This document shows positions 15,601-25,700 of a stretch of DNA of 64,000 nucleotides, piece after piece (the first letter of the stretch is position 1; the number at the start of each line of letters is the position of its first letter). The notes beneath the pieces are model-generated. The model saw only the letters and a program-made list of their open reading frames with translations, was not told the DNA's origin and did not search any database. The position numbers and the translations under genes are program-made. Source of the DNA: Myrica gale (taxonomy: Eukaryota > Streptophyta > Magnoliopsida > Fagales > Myricaceae). The stretch spans positions 14,593,001 through 14,657,000 of the forward strand of contig OZ005603.1 in NCBI GenBank assembly GCA_963930655.1, given 5' to 3'.

Positions 15601-17728
15601 TATCAGCAACAAGCTAGGGTGATTTCAGGAAATAATTCCACCCCTCCCAAAAGAAAGAGGTAGCTAATGGAACCTTGACTAATTGGTTCCTAGGACAAAC
15701 AGGTGTTTGTGTCGGAAAATTGCCTACTTAGTTGACTGCTCCAAGGCACACCGATCATAAAAGTGGCATCTGATAATAAGAAAAGCCACATGAGCAAGAG
15801 GCACTCACTAAACATCTATCCACTACTACTATCCGAACAAATGACGCCATCTCGCATAGTAACCTGACATACAGAAAAGAAGAGTGTTGTAGGTTTCAAG
15901 TATCTCTCCTCCATGAACTCACCAAAGGATAATTCCATGTCCTTGGGATCAACTACATGAAGTCATGAATCATTTCTCTTTTTATACCCAACTAAGGCTG
16001 TATACTTTTTACCTTAATCCTGAATGACATCATTCCCATACATAATGCATTCACACAACTTTGCTGCACAACCAAAACATATGAAAGGCCTTCCCTCATC
16101 TTATCCCAAAGAAGACACAACCACTTTCTTATGGAGGTCTTTATTCGCTCTTCTACTTTTCTTCACGTCCCCGTCATCCATTTCAACAGCGTCATCTACA
16201 GGTAACTTGGCTTTTTCACATTACTATTCACAGTTTCGCCATTAGCCAGTTTCATGTATAGATCTATATGTTTAGAGAAGTTTTAGGAATGAATTGACAG
16301 GGAAGCTGTTGCTGCCCAAAAGAGAAGCTGTCAAAGACCATACTGCTCAACCAATATCCCAATTACATTACCCGCCTGCCAAATTCAAGGTTTCTCTCAT
16401 TCCCATGGGCTAAAAATTCCCAGCTTTAACAGCATGTAGGGGAATACTTATATGCCATCAGCATGACAGGTAAACTGGGACCTAGCATGATGATGCAAAT
16501 GGCCCATCTACACAACTCTAGCCATACACCACTCCATCCACCCCACTTTATGGTGAAGAGAACTAATATGAGAATCCCAATGTGCTCCTCAACTATTCCA
16601 GTTAAACTTGGAATCCCAATGTCCTCATCAACTTAACTTAAAACTCCTAAGTAGTGTTGCAACCACCAGTGGTTGCTGGTTAAGGTCCCATAACAGATAT
16701 CCTAGCTACCAAGACGATGATTCTATTTTTTTATTTCAGCCCCAGACACATCACCCATAGTTCTCTATCTTTGTTTCCATTTTCTTCAAGGTATAAATAT
16801 AATCACTCCCTAACTAGGAAATATTGACACGACAAAGTGACTGTTATAAATATGCAGGAATATAATGGAAATACATATTGGATGGATACACATGAATAAA
16901 ACCTAATAGCAAAAATAAGGCAAAATGGCTGTGGGTGAAGGAAGGGTCAAAATTAACATATGAGGACCAGCTTTTTGGAAAGTTAGAGCTTAAGAACCTT
17001 CAAATTTTCAAATAATAGAGTGTGTCAAACTGAAATATCCATAACTGTCTCATCCATAGAGTTTTATGGAATCAAATTATACATTTGTAACCAGTTTAAC
17101 ATAAGAGAGCTTTCCATAAAATATACTCACATTTGAAAATAAAAGACACACACATAGATTCATTTTCCCTCAAACTGTAACATTGGTGGTACCAATCCAA
17201 GGGAGAAATAGGTCTGCTTAAAAGTTCATTCCAACACATTCATACTGTCAAATGAACTTAGTTAAATGAGTAGCACATTCACAGTCATTCAATTCAAAAA
17301 CTCCAAAATAGAATTGACCAAATGACACATCATATTTTATTTTCGTCTGAAACCTTGGTACAATGAATCCTTAATTAAGTGCCAAGGAAAATTAGGATAG
17401 CTGAATAAATCGTAGAATTCTATTAATCTTTTTGGTCACCATGAACTTCCCAGATTAGGAAAAGCAGAACTAATTAGTTAGGGACTGGCATCATGTTCTG
17501 GTCAGAACAAGGAATATACTGAATTCAAAGAAAAAGTCAGTTCTCTGAATCTTATCCTCTACGAACAACGACATACAAAATTCGGACAATTTACATCAAT
17601 TAGCAATATCCCGTTCATTACAATATGCATTGTGCGTACATATTGAACGGAAAGACAACATAAAACAGAACCGCGATTCAAGAACTCACAGGAGACGCCG
17701 TGGACAACCCCGTCATACGCCAAAACAT
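672..17728 (-). CDS. SAPS/SIT4-associated family protein, PP6 regulatory subunit (18 exons, 3' end beyond window)
   Basis: Regulatory subunit of a PP6/Sit4-type Ser/Thr phosphatase, by family knowledge. I joined these coding exons by GT/AG sites and phase: 17690-17728, 15358-15461, 13562-13648, 13404-13479, 13243-13317, 13017-13070, 12180-12239, 11702-11818, 7819-7913, 7514-7722, 5733-5830, 5403-5506, 5161-5326, 4889-5011, 4414-4496, 2934-3075, 1806-1835, 672-742. They give 1733 nt, about 577 residues, with no stop. The start reads MFWRMTGLS, the conserved plant SAPS N-terminus. Later marks are DEDEIIQECKALN, IVEEAPEDAEKRR, YPYNNFLHHHIENIIVSCLE and DVYFDDESAEVV. The last exon seen ends in phase 2 at donor GTAGGC. 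Plant homologues run to roughly 750-850 residues, so the C-terminal exons lie left of position 1. No lesion is seen, so the gene is probably functional. Confidence 0.93.
1071..1123 (-). repeat. Micro-insertion of a LINE 3' tail with 20 bp TSD
   Basis: A 20 bp direct repeat (1071-1090 and 1104-1123, identical) brackets 13 nt made of T's plus atataagt. Read on the minus strand this is ACTTATAT followed by A's, the same 3' end as the longer LINE copies at 3306 and 14545. It is best read as an extremely 5'-truncated target-primed insertion in an intron of the SAPS gene. Confidence 0.7.
2815..2865 (-). repeat. Second LINE-tail micro-insertion with 19 bp TSD
   Basis: Direct repeats 2815-2833 and 2847-2865 match at 18 of 19 positions. 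They flank nine T's plus ataa, the reverse complement of a TTAT-poly(A) tail. The structure is the same as at 1071-1123, in another intron of the same gene. Confidence 0.7.
3306..3835 (-). mobile_element. 5'-truncated LINE (L1-type) fragment with zf-RVT region
   Basis: The minus strand encodes the C-terminal zinc-binding region typical of plant LINE ORF2: VAFYVWEATHGKILT, then the Cys/His cluster CYLCKSDGESVDHILLHC. It continues in a second frame with IWWSLWREMNGRYF. The frames change near 3550-3600, so the copy is dead. The 3' end is a T-run with ataagtt at 3306-3325, which is the poly(A) tail on the minus strand. It sits in the intron between the exons at 4414-4496 and 2934-3075. Confidence 0.85.
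6830..6979 (-). mobile_element. LINE 3'-tail fragment with 12 bp TSD
   Basis: Identical 12-mers ctctctatcatt at 6830-6841 and 6968-6979 flank a T-run, the phrase gacaagtaag, and the LINE 3'-end sequence also seen at 3340-3400 (acagtataaaggactatac and acctaaaccata). The ttttttgacaagtaag motif recurs just inside the right TSD. This is a short target-primed insertion in a SAPS intron. Confidence 0.75.
7190..7440. repeat. AT-rich dispersed repeat, copy 1
   Basis: A stretch of short phrases such as caccaatac, aatctcc, tttttcac and atctctctcc that ends in acacgaacataacc. Similar phrase order recurs near 18790, 22560, 25030, 26575 and, reversed, 55425. It has no coding potential and resembles an old MITE family. 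Its ends are not sharply defined. Confidence 0.45.
7914..11701 (-). other. Large intron of the SAPS gene, no gene seen
   Basis: This intron of 3.8 kb separates the exon ending in DKFNSS from the exon beginning DSPEVHVNAAET; both splice sites are canonical. I see only AT-rich non-coding DNA, a C-run near 10815, and short spurious ORFs. Confidence 0.6.
14545..14835 (-). mobile_element. LINE ORF2 C-terminal fragment
   Basis: The minus strand reads LLWRERNNRCFED, the conserved block at the extreme C-terminus of plant LINE ORF2, and runs on to a 3' tail seen as T's plus ataaataag at about 14560-14577. The copy is 5'-truncated and lies in SAPS intron 2, between the exons at 15358-15461 and 13562-13648. 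Confidence 0.8.
15462..17689 (-). other. Intron 1 of the SAPS gene, no further feature recognised
   Basis: This 2.2 kb intron joins CCT to GTG (SP|VET) with donor GTGAGT and an acceptor ending in GCAG. Plant genes often hold enhancing signals in a long first intron, but nothing specific is visible. Confidence 0.6.
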
Positions 17729-18070
17729 TTCGAATTCCACGGCAAAATATCTTCCGCGAACGAAACGAAGTCAGATCTGCAGGCCTCAGAAACCCTAGCG
17801 CAGCCGCCTCGCCAAACCTCCGGGGAATCACGGATTCGACAAACGCCGAGCGACTAGAGCGCACGAGACAATGTGAACGAAACCCTAGGGTCTGAATCAA
17901 GTGAGGGGATTCGAACAGAGCGTAATGAATTGGATCGAATCCACGGCAGGAGGAAAACAGAGAGATAGAGAGAGGGAGACCGAAAAAAAAAACCTGCAAT
18001 CGAGATTCGCGGGAGGGAGGACGAGGGTGGAGAAGTATAGGGCTCAAAATAATAATATAAATTATTTTTT
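17729..18070 (-). promoter_or_regulatory. 5' leader and proximal promoter of the SAPS gene
   Basis: GC-richer DNA immediately upstream of the ATG at 17728. It contains a telo-box-like AACCCTAGGG near 17881-17890, a GA/CT-rich tract near 17955-17980, and then an abrupt switch to AT-rich sequence with a TATA-like stretch at about 18045-18065 on the minus strand. This fits a leader of about 250-300 nt. The transcription start is inferred, not seen. Confidence 0.5.
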
Positions 18071-19274
18071 ATGAGTGTATATTGGTATCGTTGAATTTGC
18101 ACAGAGGGAGAGGCAGATTCTCTCTTTTTTTGGGTAAGTGAATAAATATATATCAATCACACACAAAAAAAAAAGGAATAAATATATGTCGTTTATAGAA
18201 GACATTTTTGTTTATATGATAATTATATAGACTATAGAGAGTTTTATTGGCAATTTGGGTATATCGGAAAAGGCGTGGCACATATCTGCCGTAGTTGTCA
18301 AACGTTTAGTTGCCTCCCCCCCCTCCTTTGATGTTGGAGTTTTGTTGTCCACTTGCTTGGTGGTGCATTTAATGTGTCACCAAGTTTAGATAATCATGGG
18401 AATGATTCTCGAGTAAAAAGCATGCCTTCAAGCAAGATTACAGTAGATGATATTGATAATGGTGCGTGCATCGTTGCTGATAGAGATTTCCTTTACATAT
18501 CACGTGGCAAAAGATGATTGGACAAGACAAAACAAGTAGAGCATTGAGACTGATATACAAATGTTAGAGAAAGCGTGACAGAGTAATTCTATGTAATTTT
18601 ATGTTCGAATTGCAGTAAGCAATTTAGATACAATATATACAATTTTACTTTGTAAGTTTCGGTATCGATATTGTGCATCAAACGCATTGTTTGTGGTATG
18701 CATTTAGAAACGCATTTTCATCAACGAAATATGCCTATGTACATTGTTTGTGGTATGCATTTAGATAGAATGACTTATTTGAGATACGTAAATTAACCAT
18801 AAGGAGGCTGTGTTTGATACACAAAATTTTAACATAATAAAATAATTACAATATAATCTCTATAATCCCATCAAATTAGTATTTTTCACTATAATAAATA
18901 TAAAAAATTCATTCAAATCATCTCTCTTCATTTCTTCATCAATTTCAATTCTATAAAATTTTAACACTCAAACACAACAAAAAATAATTAAAATTGAAGA
19001 ATTAAATTGGAAAAAAGGTTATAAGGACTAGCAGATTATTTAAGCCTACATAATAACATGACAAATGTAATAAGACTTAATAAAGAACTAAGAAAATGTA
19101 TACGTCATTAATTTTAGAGAATCTTTTTTTGGCTAAATTTATTTGACTTTTAAATTGGAATTTTACGAAAATTCCATATTTTTCTAAATTTTGAGCGAAA
19201 TTTAAAATTTCACAACTACCTGCGAGGGGTATAGTAGAATGATAAGGGCTAGTTGTAAACTTGAACGTTCTGTG
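18071..19274. other. AT-rich intergenic DNA with AT-rich repeat copy 2
   Basis: No gene is seen. A duplicated phrase cattgtttgtggtatgcatt occurs at about 18685 and 18742. At about 18790-18985 lies a copy of the AT-rich repeat also found near 7190, ending in aacactcaaacacaac. Small ORFs here lack codon structure. Confidence 0.5.
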
Positions 19275-19575
19275 CAGTGGCGGAACCAAGACTCAAGTTG
19301 AGGGGGGCAAATTCCTAAGACGAAATGACATCTCAAAAATTTTTCCTACGTACGGTAAAAAGTGTCTTACAGTAAGTTAAAATATCGAAAATTAAGGACT
19401 AAAAACATTAAAAATATTGAAATACATTTTCCGAACTATTAGATGAGACTGCGAGGTGACAATTGGATCTTACCGGCAATTTCATGTATAAAAAATCAAA
19501 AATCAAAATAAAAATTCTTTAATTTTGCAGGACAAAGGGGGGCGGCAGCCGCCCCGAGCACCCCCCAGAATTGTC
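19275..19575. mobile_element. hAT-like terminal fragment (cagtggcgga end)
   Basis: It begins with the terminal motif cagtggcgga and follows the same order of phrases as 23511-23760 (for example cctaag then aaatgac, and gacaattggatc), so the two are relatives. It ends near a GC-rich stretch, gggggcggcagccgcccc. The opposite terminal repeat is missing or decayed and no transposase is left. Confidence 0.6.
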
Positions 19576-21354
19576 ATATAGAACTTTACCATTCTTTGGT
19601 CTAGTAAGAAGATAAATTCTACTGAGTGCATCATCAAGTACAACTAAAATCAAAGCAAAAACACCTCAAATTAAATAGGCAAGGAGCCAAGGACAAATTA
19701 CTGATGCTACACAAAGATATGGGCGTTAGTCCAAGTTTAACATTCCCATCATATACACTTTCTGATACTCTATTTGTCAGATTTGATTCAAGAATATCAC
19801 CTGACTTGGAAAATAAAAAGTTCAATAGATTCAATAATCAGATGTAATATCTAAGACTCTAAAACTGCTGTACTACAAAGAGAAAAGTTTAAACAGAACT
19901 TGGTCATCTCTACTATCCTACGGAGAAAAGATTCCTCCTCATCCAGCAGTGACTGCAGAAAGTGACTAAACAAAGAAGCTTAAGCCTGCTATGCAATGAT
20001 ATCCTGTCACTTATCTGTCAAACTGAGCAATTCTACACATGGCCAAGAATTTATCCAAAAAATATATCCCTGTCCATCCCGCAAGATCCTACAAAAGGTA
20101 TGAAACTAGATAAGTGAGTGAAGAGGTCAAATCATAGTTTGCAGATACACTTCTCTAAATGCGATGTTAAATTTCTCTGAAAATGCTAGATTAGATTACG
20201 AGGCAAATCCCAGAATTGAACTTTGAACTTTTTGTACCCTCTCCTAACTTAATAGCACAATGAGAAGCCAACTCATTGAAAAGCTGCAGTGACCATGGAG
20301 GGAACTAAAAGGAACCTATCTAGTTTGTGAAAATTATGAAACTTCTCTATAGGTAAAAGTTCCACAACTAGAAAAACCAGGAAGTAATCATCAGCAAGAG
20401 CATCAAATACCTTGCAGTATATTCAACTCAAAGGGTTTATTTGTCTCGATGACAGATTATCTACAAAGCACAGCACCTGATATTTCAGACCACACCACCA
20501 AATAGAGAGAGAGAGAGAGAGAGAGAGAGAACATATCTACCTCTCCATCACTAGATTGTTTGCAACCATCTATTATTACACAAGTATTAAGTCAAGCACC
20601 AACAGCTGCTAACTCTTTTATACGCAGTAAGACTTTCCTATTCCAAACTTTCATGTCACCCAATCCCAATCACAGTTATTCCACGATAAATAATGTTTAC
20701 TCTCCAAGTAGAATGTTCTGTAACATTTTCCTTCCTTACTAAACAGTTAAGCGAGATCCAAATCTGTCACAATTAGTACTACTTCAATTTCACCGTGGAT
20801 GATGTGACTTCATTCAGAACTATTCCAAAATAAGTGAAAGTCTCTGAAGTTGAAAGCCCCCCCCCCCGTTTGGGGTTACCAATCCCTTGCCATAAGTTTG
20901 ACTGAACGCGCTTAATGTAAGAAGCATCGGTATAGCTCCACAAAACCAGATAACTGCAAACATGGCACTAAATAAATACACAAATTGACATCATGGTCAC
21001 TGGAAAACTTGGTATACCGGTCATCAATTTTTTATTCTTTCAATTTTTTTGTTTTGCAGAGACTTGTTTTTTGTGCCAGAAGAAACATATACGTGCTTGA
21101 AGATTGAAAAGGTTCAGGAGTGCATTCATTTTTATGTAAATTACTGGACTTATGGTCATCAATCTGGACTAATCCAATCCCTAAATCTCGAAATCGTTCT
21201 TTAACGATTAATTAATTAAAAACCCACAGTCTGGACTAATCCAATCCCTAAATCCCGAAATCAAATTAACAGACCTAAAGCATATAGTTCATAATTTGTT
21301 CTCAATTCTCATTATCCAATGTTCTACATTCAGAATCAGAGCAAAATAATCATA
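19576..21354. other. Intergenic DNA with a GA microsatellite, no gene recognised
   Basis: It contains a perfect (AG)n tract at 20504-20530 and a C-run at about 20859-20866. Several short ORFs exist, but none resembles a known protein. It could be the intronic part of a transcript starting near 21540 on the minus strand, but that is speculative. Confidence 0.4.
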
Positions 21355-21437
21355 CCTTAGGGTTAGGCCGAGATGCTTAGTAGCAGAGAGAGACTTCGGC
21401 CAAAGAGAGATCGGGGATGGGTATTGCAGGAAGAAAT

Positions 21438-21468
<31 letters not shown>

Positions 21469-21545
21469 CGGTCGTTGGAGGCGGCTCCAGGTGGCTGGAA
21501 GCCTGAACCTGGACGGCTGGACTGGACAGTGTGAGAGAGAGATAT
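21355..21545 (-). promoter_or_regulatory. Possible 5' leader of an unidentified minus-strand transcript
   Basis: Read on the minus strand it is CT-rich, including an (AG)n/(CT)n tract at 21438-21465. It ends in CGGCCTAACCCTAAG followed by GTATGATT, which looks like a plant leader with a telo-box and a splice donor. No downstream coding exon was recognised, so this could be a broken gene, a non-coding transcript or chance. Confidence 0.25.
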
Positions 21546-21666
21546 CGGGGCGACGGTCGACCGGGAGGGGCAGTGGGGCACTCGTGGAAAATTTCTTCAC
21601 GCAATTGCTCTAGGTGGCTGCGTCGAAACTGCCGAGTTTTGGGCTTTTGGCCTGTGGACTGGGCCA

Positions 21667-21784
21667 GCGCCGCCCCCACTGGCCCAGGAATCAAGCCTGG
21701 GCGGCTGGGCCAGTGGGGGCAGGCCTGTTTAAAATTAAAAAAAAAAATTATAATGGATTTTTTTGGAGCCAGTGGGGGCGGCGC
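21667..21784. repeat. GC-rich inverted repeat
   Basis: A perfect 17 bp inverted repeat: gcgccgcccccactggc at 21667-21683 and its complement at 21768-21784. A third related copy lies between them (ggccagtgggggcagg at about 21707). The loop contains an A-run. No family was recognised. Confidence 0.6.
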
Positions 21785-21941
21785 CACTGGTTCTGTGTTC
21801 GTATCGCGGGCGAGCGTGTGTGCTCGAGAGTTTTATCATACTCTCTCAGCCAACCGTAGTGCACTCCTACTTGCTCCAAGGTTCCGTCATGTCCAGGACA
21901 CGAGACCAGTGCACGAGTTTCTCTCCTTACCAAAAAAAAAT

Positions 21942-22423
21942 ATCACGGTACGTCTCATATTAATGGACAAAAATTAGTGAGTCTCTCAAGTTTTAATTTA
22001 TTTTATTACATCCCATAAGTTGTAAAGAATCATCAATCTTAACCCTCCATTCGATTTAGTCGTTAAATTAAACTAAAAGTGATGTGGAATGATCGAAATG
22101 ACCTTCCAACAAAATTAGACAAATATAAAAAGTGAATAAAAAGATTAAATAATTAAAAATGAAATAGAATTTCTATATTTTTTTTAAAAAAAATATCAAT
22201 CTTTAATATATATTGCTTTTTTATTTTTTATTGAATTTTTAATATTTTAATAATTTTATCTTGTAGAGACATTTCAGTCATTTTTCTTGTTGTTTAAAAA
22301 TGTTAAATCAAACGGATTGTTATGATTGATGATTCCTTGCAATTTATAGGGATTAATTAAAAAAATTTAAAACTTAAAGGGACTGATTGATATTTATCTA
22401 TAGATATGGGGGTGTACCATGAT
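21942..22423. mobile_element. MITE-like element with long inverted termini
   Basis: The first about 130 bp and the last about 130 bp are imperfect inverted repeats: atcacggtac at 21942 pairs with gtaccatgat ending at 22423, and the phrase aatcatcaatc near 22030 has its complement near 22330. The interior is AT-rich with no ORF. Length and structure fit a non-autonomous MULE-like or foldback element. Confidence 0.65.
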
Positions 22424-22559
22424 GTTCCCCTAAATTTTGTAAGGCTAAAATTGATTTTTGACAATATGAGGGAAGAAAGATACATTTTTTCTGAAAAAAA
22501 AATTTTAAGGTCAAGGTGAAGAGAGAATTTTTAAAAATGTTGAGGGATCAAAACTTGGG

Positions 22560-22940
22560 GGTTGTTCGTTTGCAAAAATATTCTAGGCTACAAATGAATG
22601 CAACAAAATTTACAAAAAAAAAATCCCAAAATCTCAAAAATTCCTACACAAATACCAATACTTTTAACACAATCTCCAATAATTTTTCACACGAACTTCA
22701 GTACTTTTTCAAAACAAAATTCTAACAAATATCCTCTCTCCATACTTCTTCACCAAACTTCAATATTTTTTTATTAAAAATTACATAAAATCATCTATCT
22801 CTATATCTTTTTACAAACTCAAATAAAAATTAAATATCTTACAAATTTTACACCAACTTTTACACACAAAAAAACCATAAAAGTCTAATCTACATAAATA
22901 TTCATAATTCTATCATAAATCTTAAAAATCTTACAATTTT
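22560..22940. repeat. AT-rich dispersed repeat, copy 3
   Basis: It shares with 7190-7440 the order caccaatac, aatctccaa, tttttcac, ttattaaa-aattaca and aatcatctatctct. It has no coding potential and directly abuts the MULE-like element starting at 22945. Confidence 0.45.
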
Positions 22941-23339
22941 TTAGGGTTAATTATAATTTCCTCCCACAAATTAATACATGAACTTAAAAACCCTCCTAAA
23001 CTGCAACTCAGGTACAATTCACCTTAATCTACGCGTCACGTTTTAATTTAGGAACTAGTTTTTCTCTTATCTCGCACATTTTCCATCACAGGTAACCCTA
23101 TCCCACGCGAATAGTCGATATTGCCCTTAAGACGTTGCAAGTTTTTCTTTTTCCCCTGGCCGTAAACTGTGCGTCATCCCAGATCTTCTTCAGTTAAAGA
23201 CACTCATGCGTCTACTCCACCCACAGATCTTGTGTCCATCAGTAATACCTTATTTGAGTACGAACGCTGCTGGAAGGAGCACTATTTGCCCATAACGGTT
23301 TTCCCCACCCAAAATCAGTCATACATTACCCAGGTCCCA

Positions 23340-24480
23340 AGTTACACCAACCGGTAAAACAAATGTATTCCATTTCCAGAAAACTTTCTGTACCAGTGTC
23401 TGCAAAGCTCGTAAAGCATTGGAAACCCTTCATCGCGTTGTAAGTTTTTCACAAGGTCGGCATTGATCTTTGTAATTGCTTCTCTGATCTTACTTACTCT
23501 GTAAGATAAGCAGTGGCGGAATCAGGACCGAATTTGAAGGAGGGTCAACTCCTAAGAGAAAATGACAAAAAAAATAATTAACTACGTAATGCACAAAAAT
23601 GTCTTAGAGTTAAATATTCAAAATTAAAGATTAAAAGTATTAAAAATATATTATATTGAAATAAAAGTATTGTATTTTTGTTGAGACTGATAGATAGCAA
23701 TTGGATCCTACGGTTCTGCATATTCTGAAAATGTTTCAATATAACTTCATTATCAATAAATTCAAAAACTTCATTCTCAATATATACAATCATACTATCA
23801 TTCATTCATTCATCTCTCATCCTATTACGCAAGTCAGTCTTGATAATCTTCATTGCTGAGAACATTCTCTCAACAGTTGCAGTCGCAACTGGTAAGACTA
23901 ATGTCAACTCAATAAGGAGATAAACATATGTATATAAAATATGCTTCATTGTCTCAATCATCTTCACAGCAATGCCTCAAATATCTTCCGTTTCACCCTG
24001 TGTTTTTTTAAAAGGCTGCGAAATGGGCTTGGGGATGAGTGAATCATGAATGGGTTTTGGGCTGGACAAATAGTCTTAGGCTGCTACAGATAGGTGGTTG
24101 GACAGTGACCAGTGGGTAAGGCTTGTAGTGAGATTTAAGGGGGACCCGTTTGATTAGTATATATAAAATAATAATTTAACGTGAACCATGAGGCCAACCG
24201 GGTCAGGGCCCCAGTTGGCCCCCTAGATCCGCCAATGATAAGGCTGCCTCCTCATTCGCACATAATGCGCCTGCCGACCAGACTTTTCCCATTGAAAATT
24301 CTTTAAATGGCGGAATCGATCTTGAGTGCAAGTTTACTGTATGAGTAATAAGAGTCGGTCTCTTGATACCAAATTTTGCCTCGAAGGCAGTGCTGATGCA
24401 TTTCCACAGACCTCGAACTCGCTTATCTCGTTGAAAACAGGGATTTCCATGATTATACAAGTTTTCGACACACTCAGCTA
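23340..24480 (-). pseudogene. Captured coding fragment of unidentified origin, split by a hAT insertion
   Basis: On the minus strand from 24480 one frame reads through NHGNPCFQRDKRVRGLWK, KFGIKRPTLITHTVN and MGKVWSAGALCANEEAA. It is interrupted at 24237 by the element at 23511-24237, and coding-like sequence resumes at 23510 with KIREAITKINADLVKNLQ and GFPMLYELCRHWYRKF until a stop near 23350. The amino acid composition looks like a real protein, but I do not recognise the family. It lacks both gene ends and lies inside the MULE-like element, so it is probably a captured piece of a host gene. Confidence 0.5.
23511..24237 (-). mobile_element. Deleted hAT element with ZMYM1/TTF-type transposase C-terminus
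   Basis: Terminal repeats cagtggcgga (23511) and tccgccaatg (ending 24237) differ at one base. On the minus strand the remnant encodes VATATVERMFSAMKII and VILKHFQNMQNRR, the hAT dimerisation tail seen in plant ZMYM1-like (DUF4371) transposases, with frame breaks. The flanks share ataag on both sides, a 5 bp direct repeat; the hAT family normally makes 8 bp. It is nested inside the MULE-like element. Confidence 0.75.
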
Positions 24481-25029
24481 AAAAAAGACGACAAAAGGAG
24501 AGGGTTGAATTAATGTAATGAAGTGTTTTCTACAAAATGGCTGAGTCACAGATTAGTGAGGCAGAGACGGTGAGGTTGAGAGGTAGGTGAAGACAGGAAG
24601 TTTCTGGCAGTTAGGGAAGGAGGGCGTAGGTTTTTAAGGGTAGAGTTCTTAGGAGCAACATAGACTATTCGCGTGGGATGGGATCACGTGTGACTGAGAA
24701 CGTGCGAGATAACAGTAAAATTGGGCCTCGAACAAAATTAAAACGTGACACATAAATTAAGATGATGGATTGTAACAAGTTATAATTTAAGGGATTTTTG
24801 AGATTTTGGTGTTAGTTGGCAGAGAGAATTTGTAATTAACCTATTTTTTTTATAAAAGGAACATCCTTTATTTTCTAAAATTTATGTGCGACCCTAAAAA
24901 TAGGGGAAGGTTTCGAAAACGTATGACCCTCCCAAACCCCTTCCTCCACGATTGGTTGGCTTCAACTAGCATTAATTACTCGGATCCAAATGTGAAGTAT
25001 GCTTTCTAGTCTAGATATGATGGATGGAC

Positions 25030-25310
25030 ATGTTTACAAAACAAAGTTTTGGCCAACAAATATAACTAACTTAAAATTAAAATTAATTTTAATAAAATAA
25101 ATAAATAAATTCAAAATAATTTCACTTTTCTTATTTAATTATCTATTTCTATTACAATAAATATACAAAATTTGCTCAAATAATCTATCTTTATTTTTCA
25201 CCAACTCCTTTTAAATTACTATTTCACTACTTTCTTTTAAAATTTAATACAATTATAATTCGCCTTAATTTTTACAAATTTTTTATAAATTTTTAGTTTG
25301 CAAACATTTC
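25030..25310. repeat. AT-rich dispersed repeat, copy 4
   Basis: The phrase order ttaattatctatttctatta, aaatatacaaaa, ttttcaccaactcc matches the copies near 18790 and 26575. It is non-coding. Confidence 0.4.
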
Positions 25311-25559
25311 ATATATAAAGACGGCCCAATGACGTGGCGTGTCTTACTATTTTCAAGACTTGACTAATTTTTCATGGAAGGACTGATTGTTAAGGCAGAA
25401 AAAAATCTAAGGATCATTTTGTTGAATTTCAAACACACAAGGACTTGCCTTTGAAATAGCATAAAATTCGGAGGACTAAAAATATATTTTTCTTTAATTG
25501 TTTTAGTATGAAATTAATAGTATAACTTTTTTTTTGCTAAGTAAATTAATAATGGTAGT

Positions 25560-25700
25560 ATAACTCGCTTTGCCTAAATAGTAGTATAACTCACTGTGAC
25601 CGCCGCTATATAGTACACCTTTAGCAGCGTTTGTTTCAAAAAGACTACTAAATGTATACTTATAGCGGCGTTTGTGCAAACAAACGCTGTTATAGGTATA
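25560..25700. mobile_element. CACTA-type terminal or subterminal remnant
   Basis: It contains cactgtgaccgccgctata at 25591-25609 and an imperfect palindrome at 25664-25696 (tatagcggcgtttg opposite caaacgctgttata). The same accgccgctata unit is repeated in the CACTA subterminal block at 46140-46430. No coding sequence is attached. Confidence 0.5.

Larger units (their letters stand above)
22945..24841. mobile_element. MULE-like element with about 200 bp inverted termini carrying a gene fragment
   Basis: The left end, ggttaatta at 22945, matches the complement of taattaacc ending at 24841. Farther in, both arms share cacgttttaatt, ttatctcgcac and atcccacgcgaatagtc in inverted order (left near 23035-23125, right near 24660-24760). 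Termini this long are typical of Mutator-like elements. The interior holds a coding-like minus-strand fragment rather than a transposase, which is the layout of a Pack-MULE. The TSD cannot be fixed in the T-rich flanks. Confidence 0.7.

Noticed and set aside
17559-18047. 162-codon minus-strand ORF overlapping the SAPS start
   Set aside because: It lies in the leader and start exon in another frame, and the true ATG (MFWRMTGLS) and splice donor account for the region.
21377-21977. Overlapping ORFs of 103-148 codons on both strands
   Set aside because: They translate a CT/GA simple repeat and a GC-rich inverted repeat; their composition is not protein-like.
24203-24460. A free-standing small gene of 85 codons
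   Set aside because: It has no gene ends, lies inside a transposon, and its reading continues on the far side of the hAT insertion.
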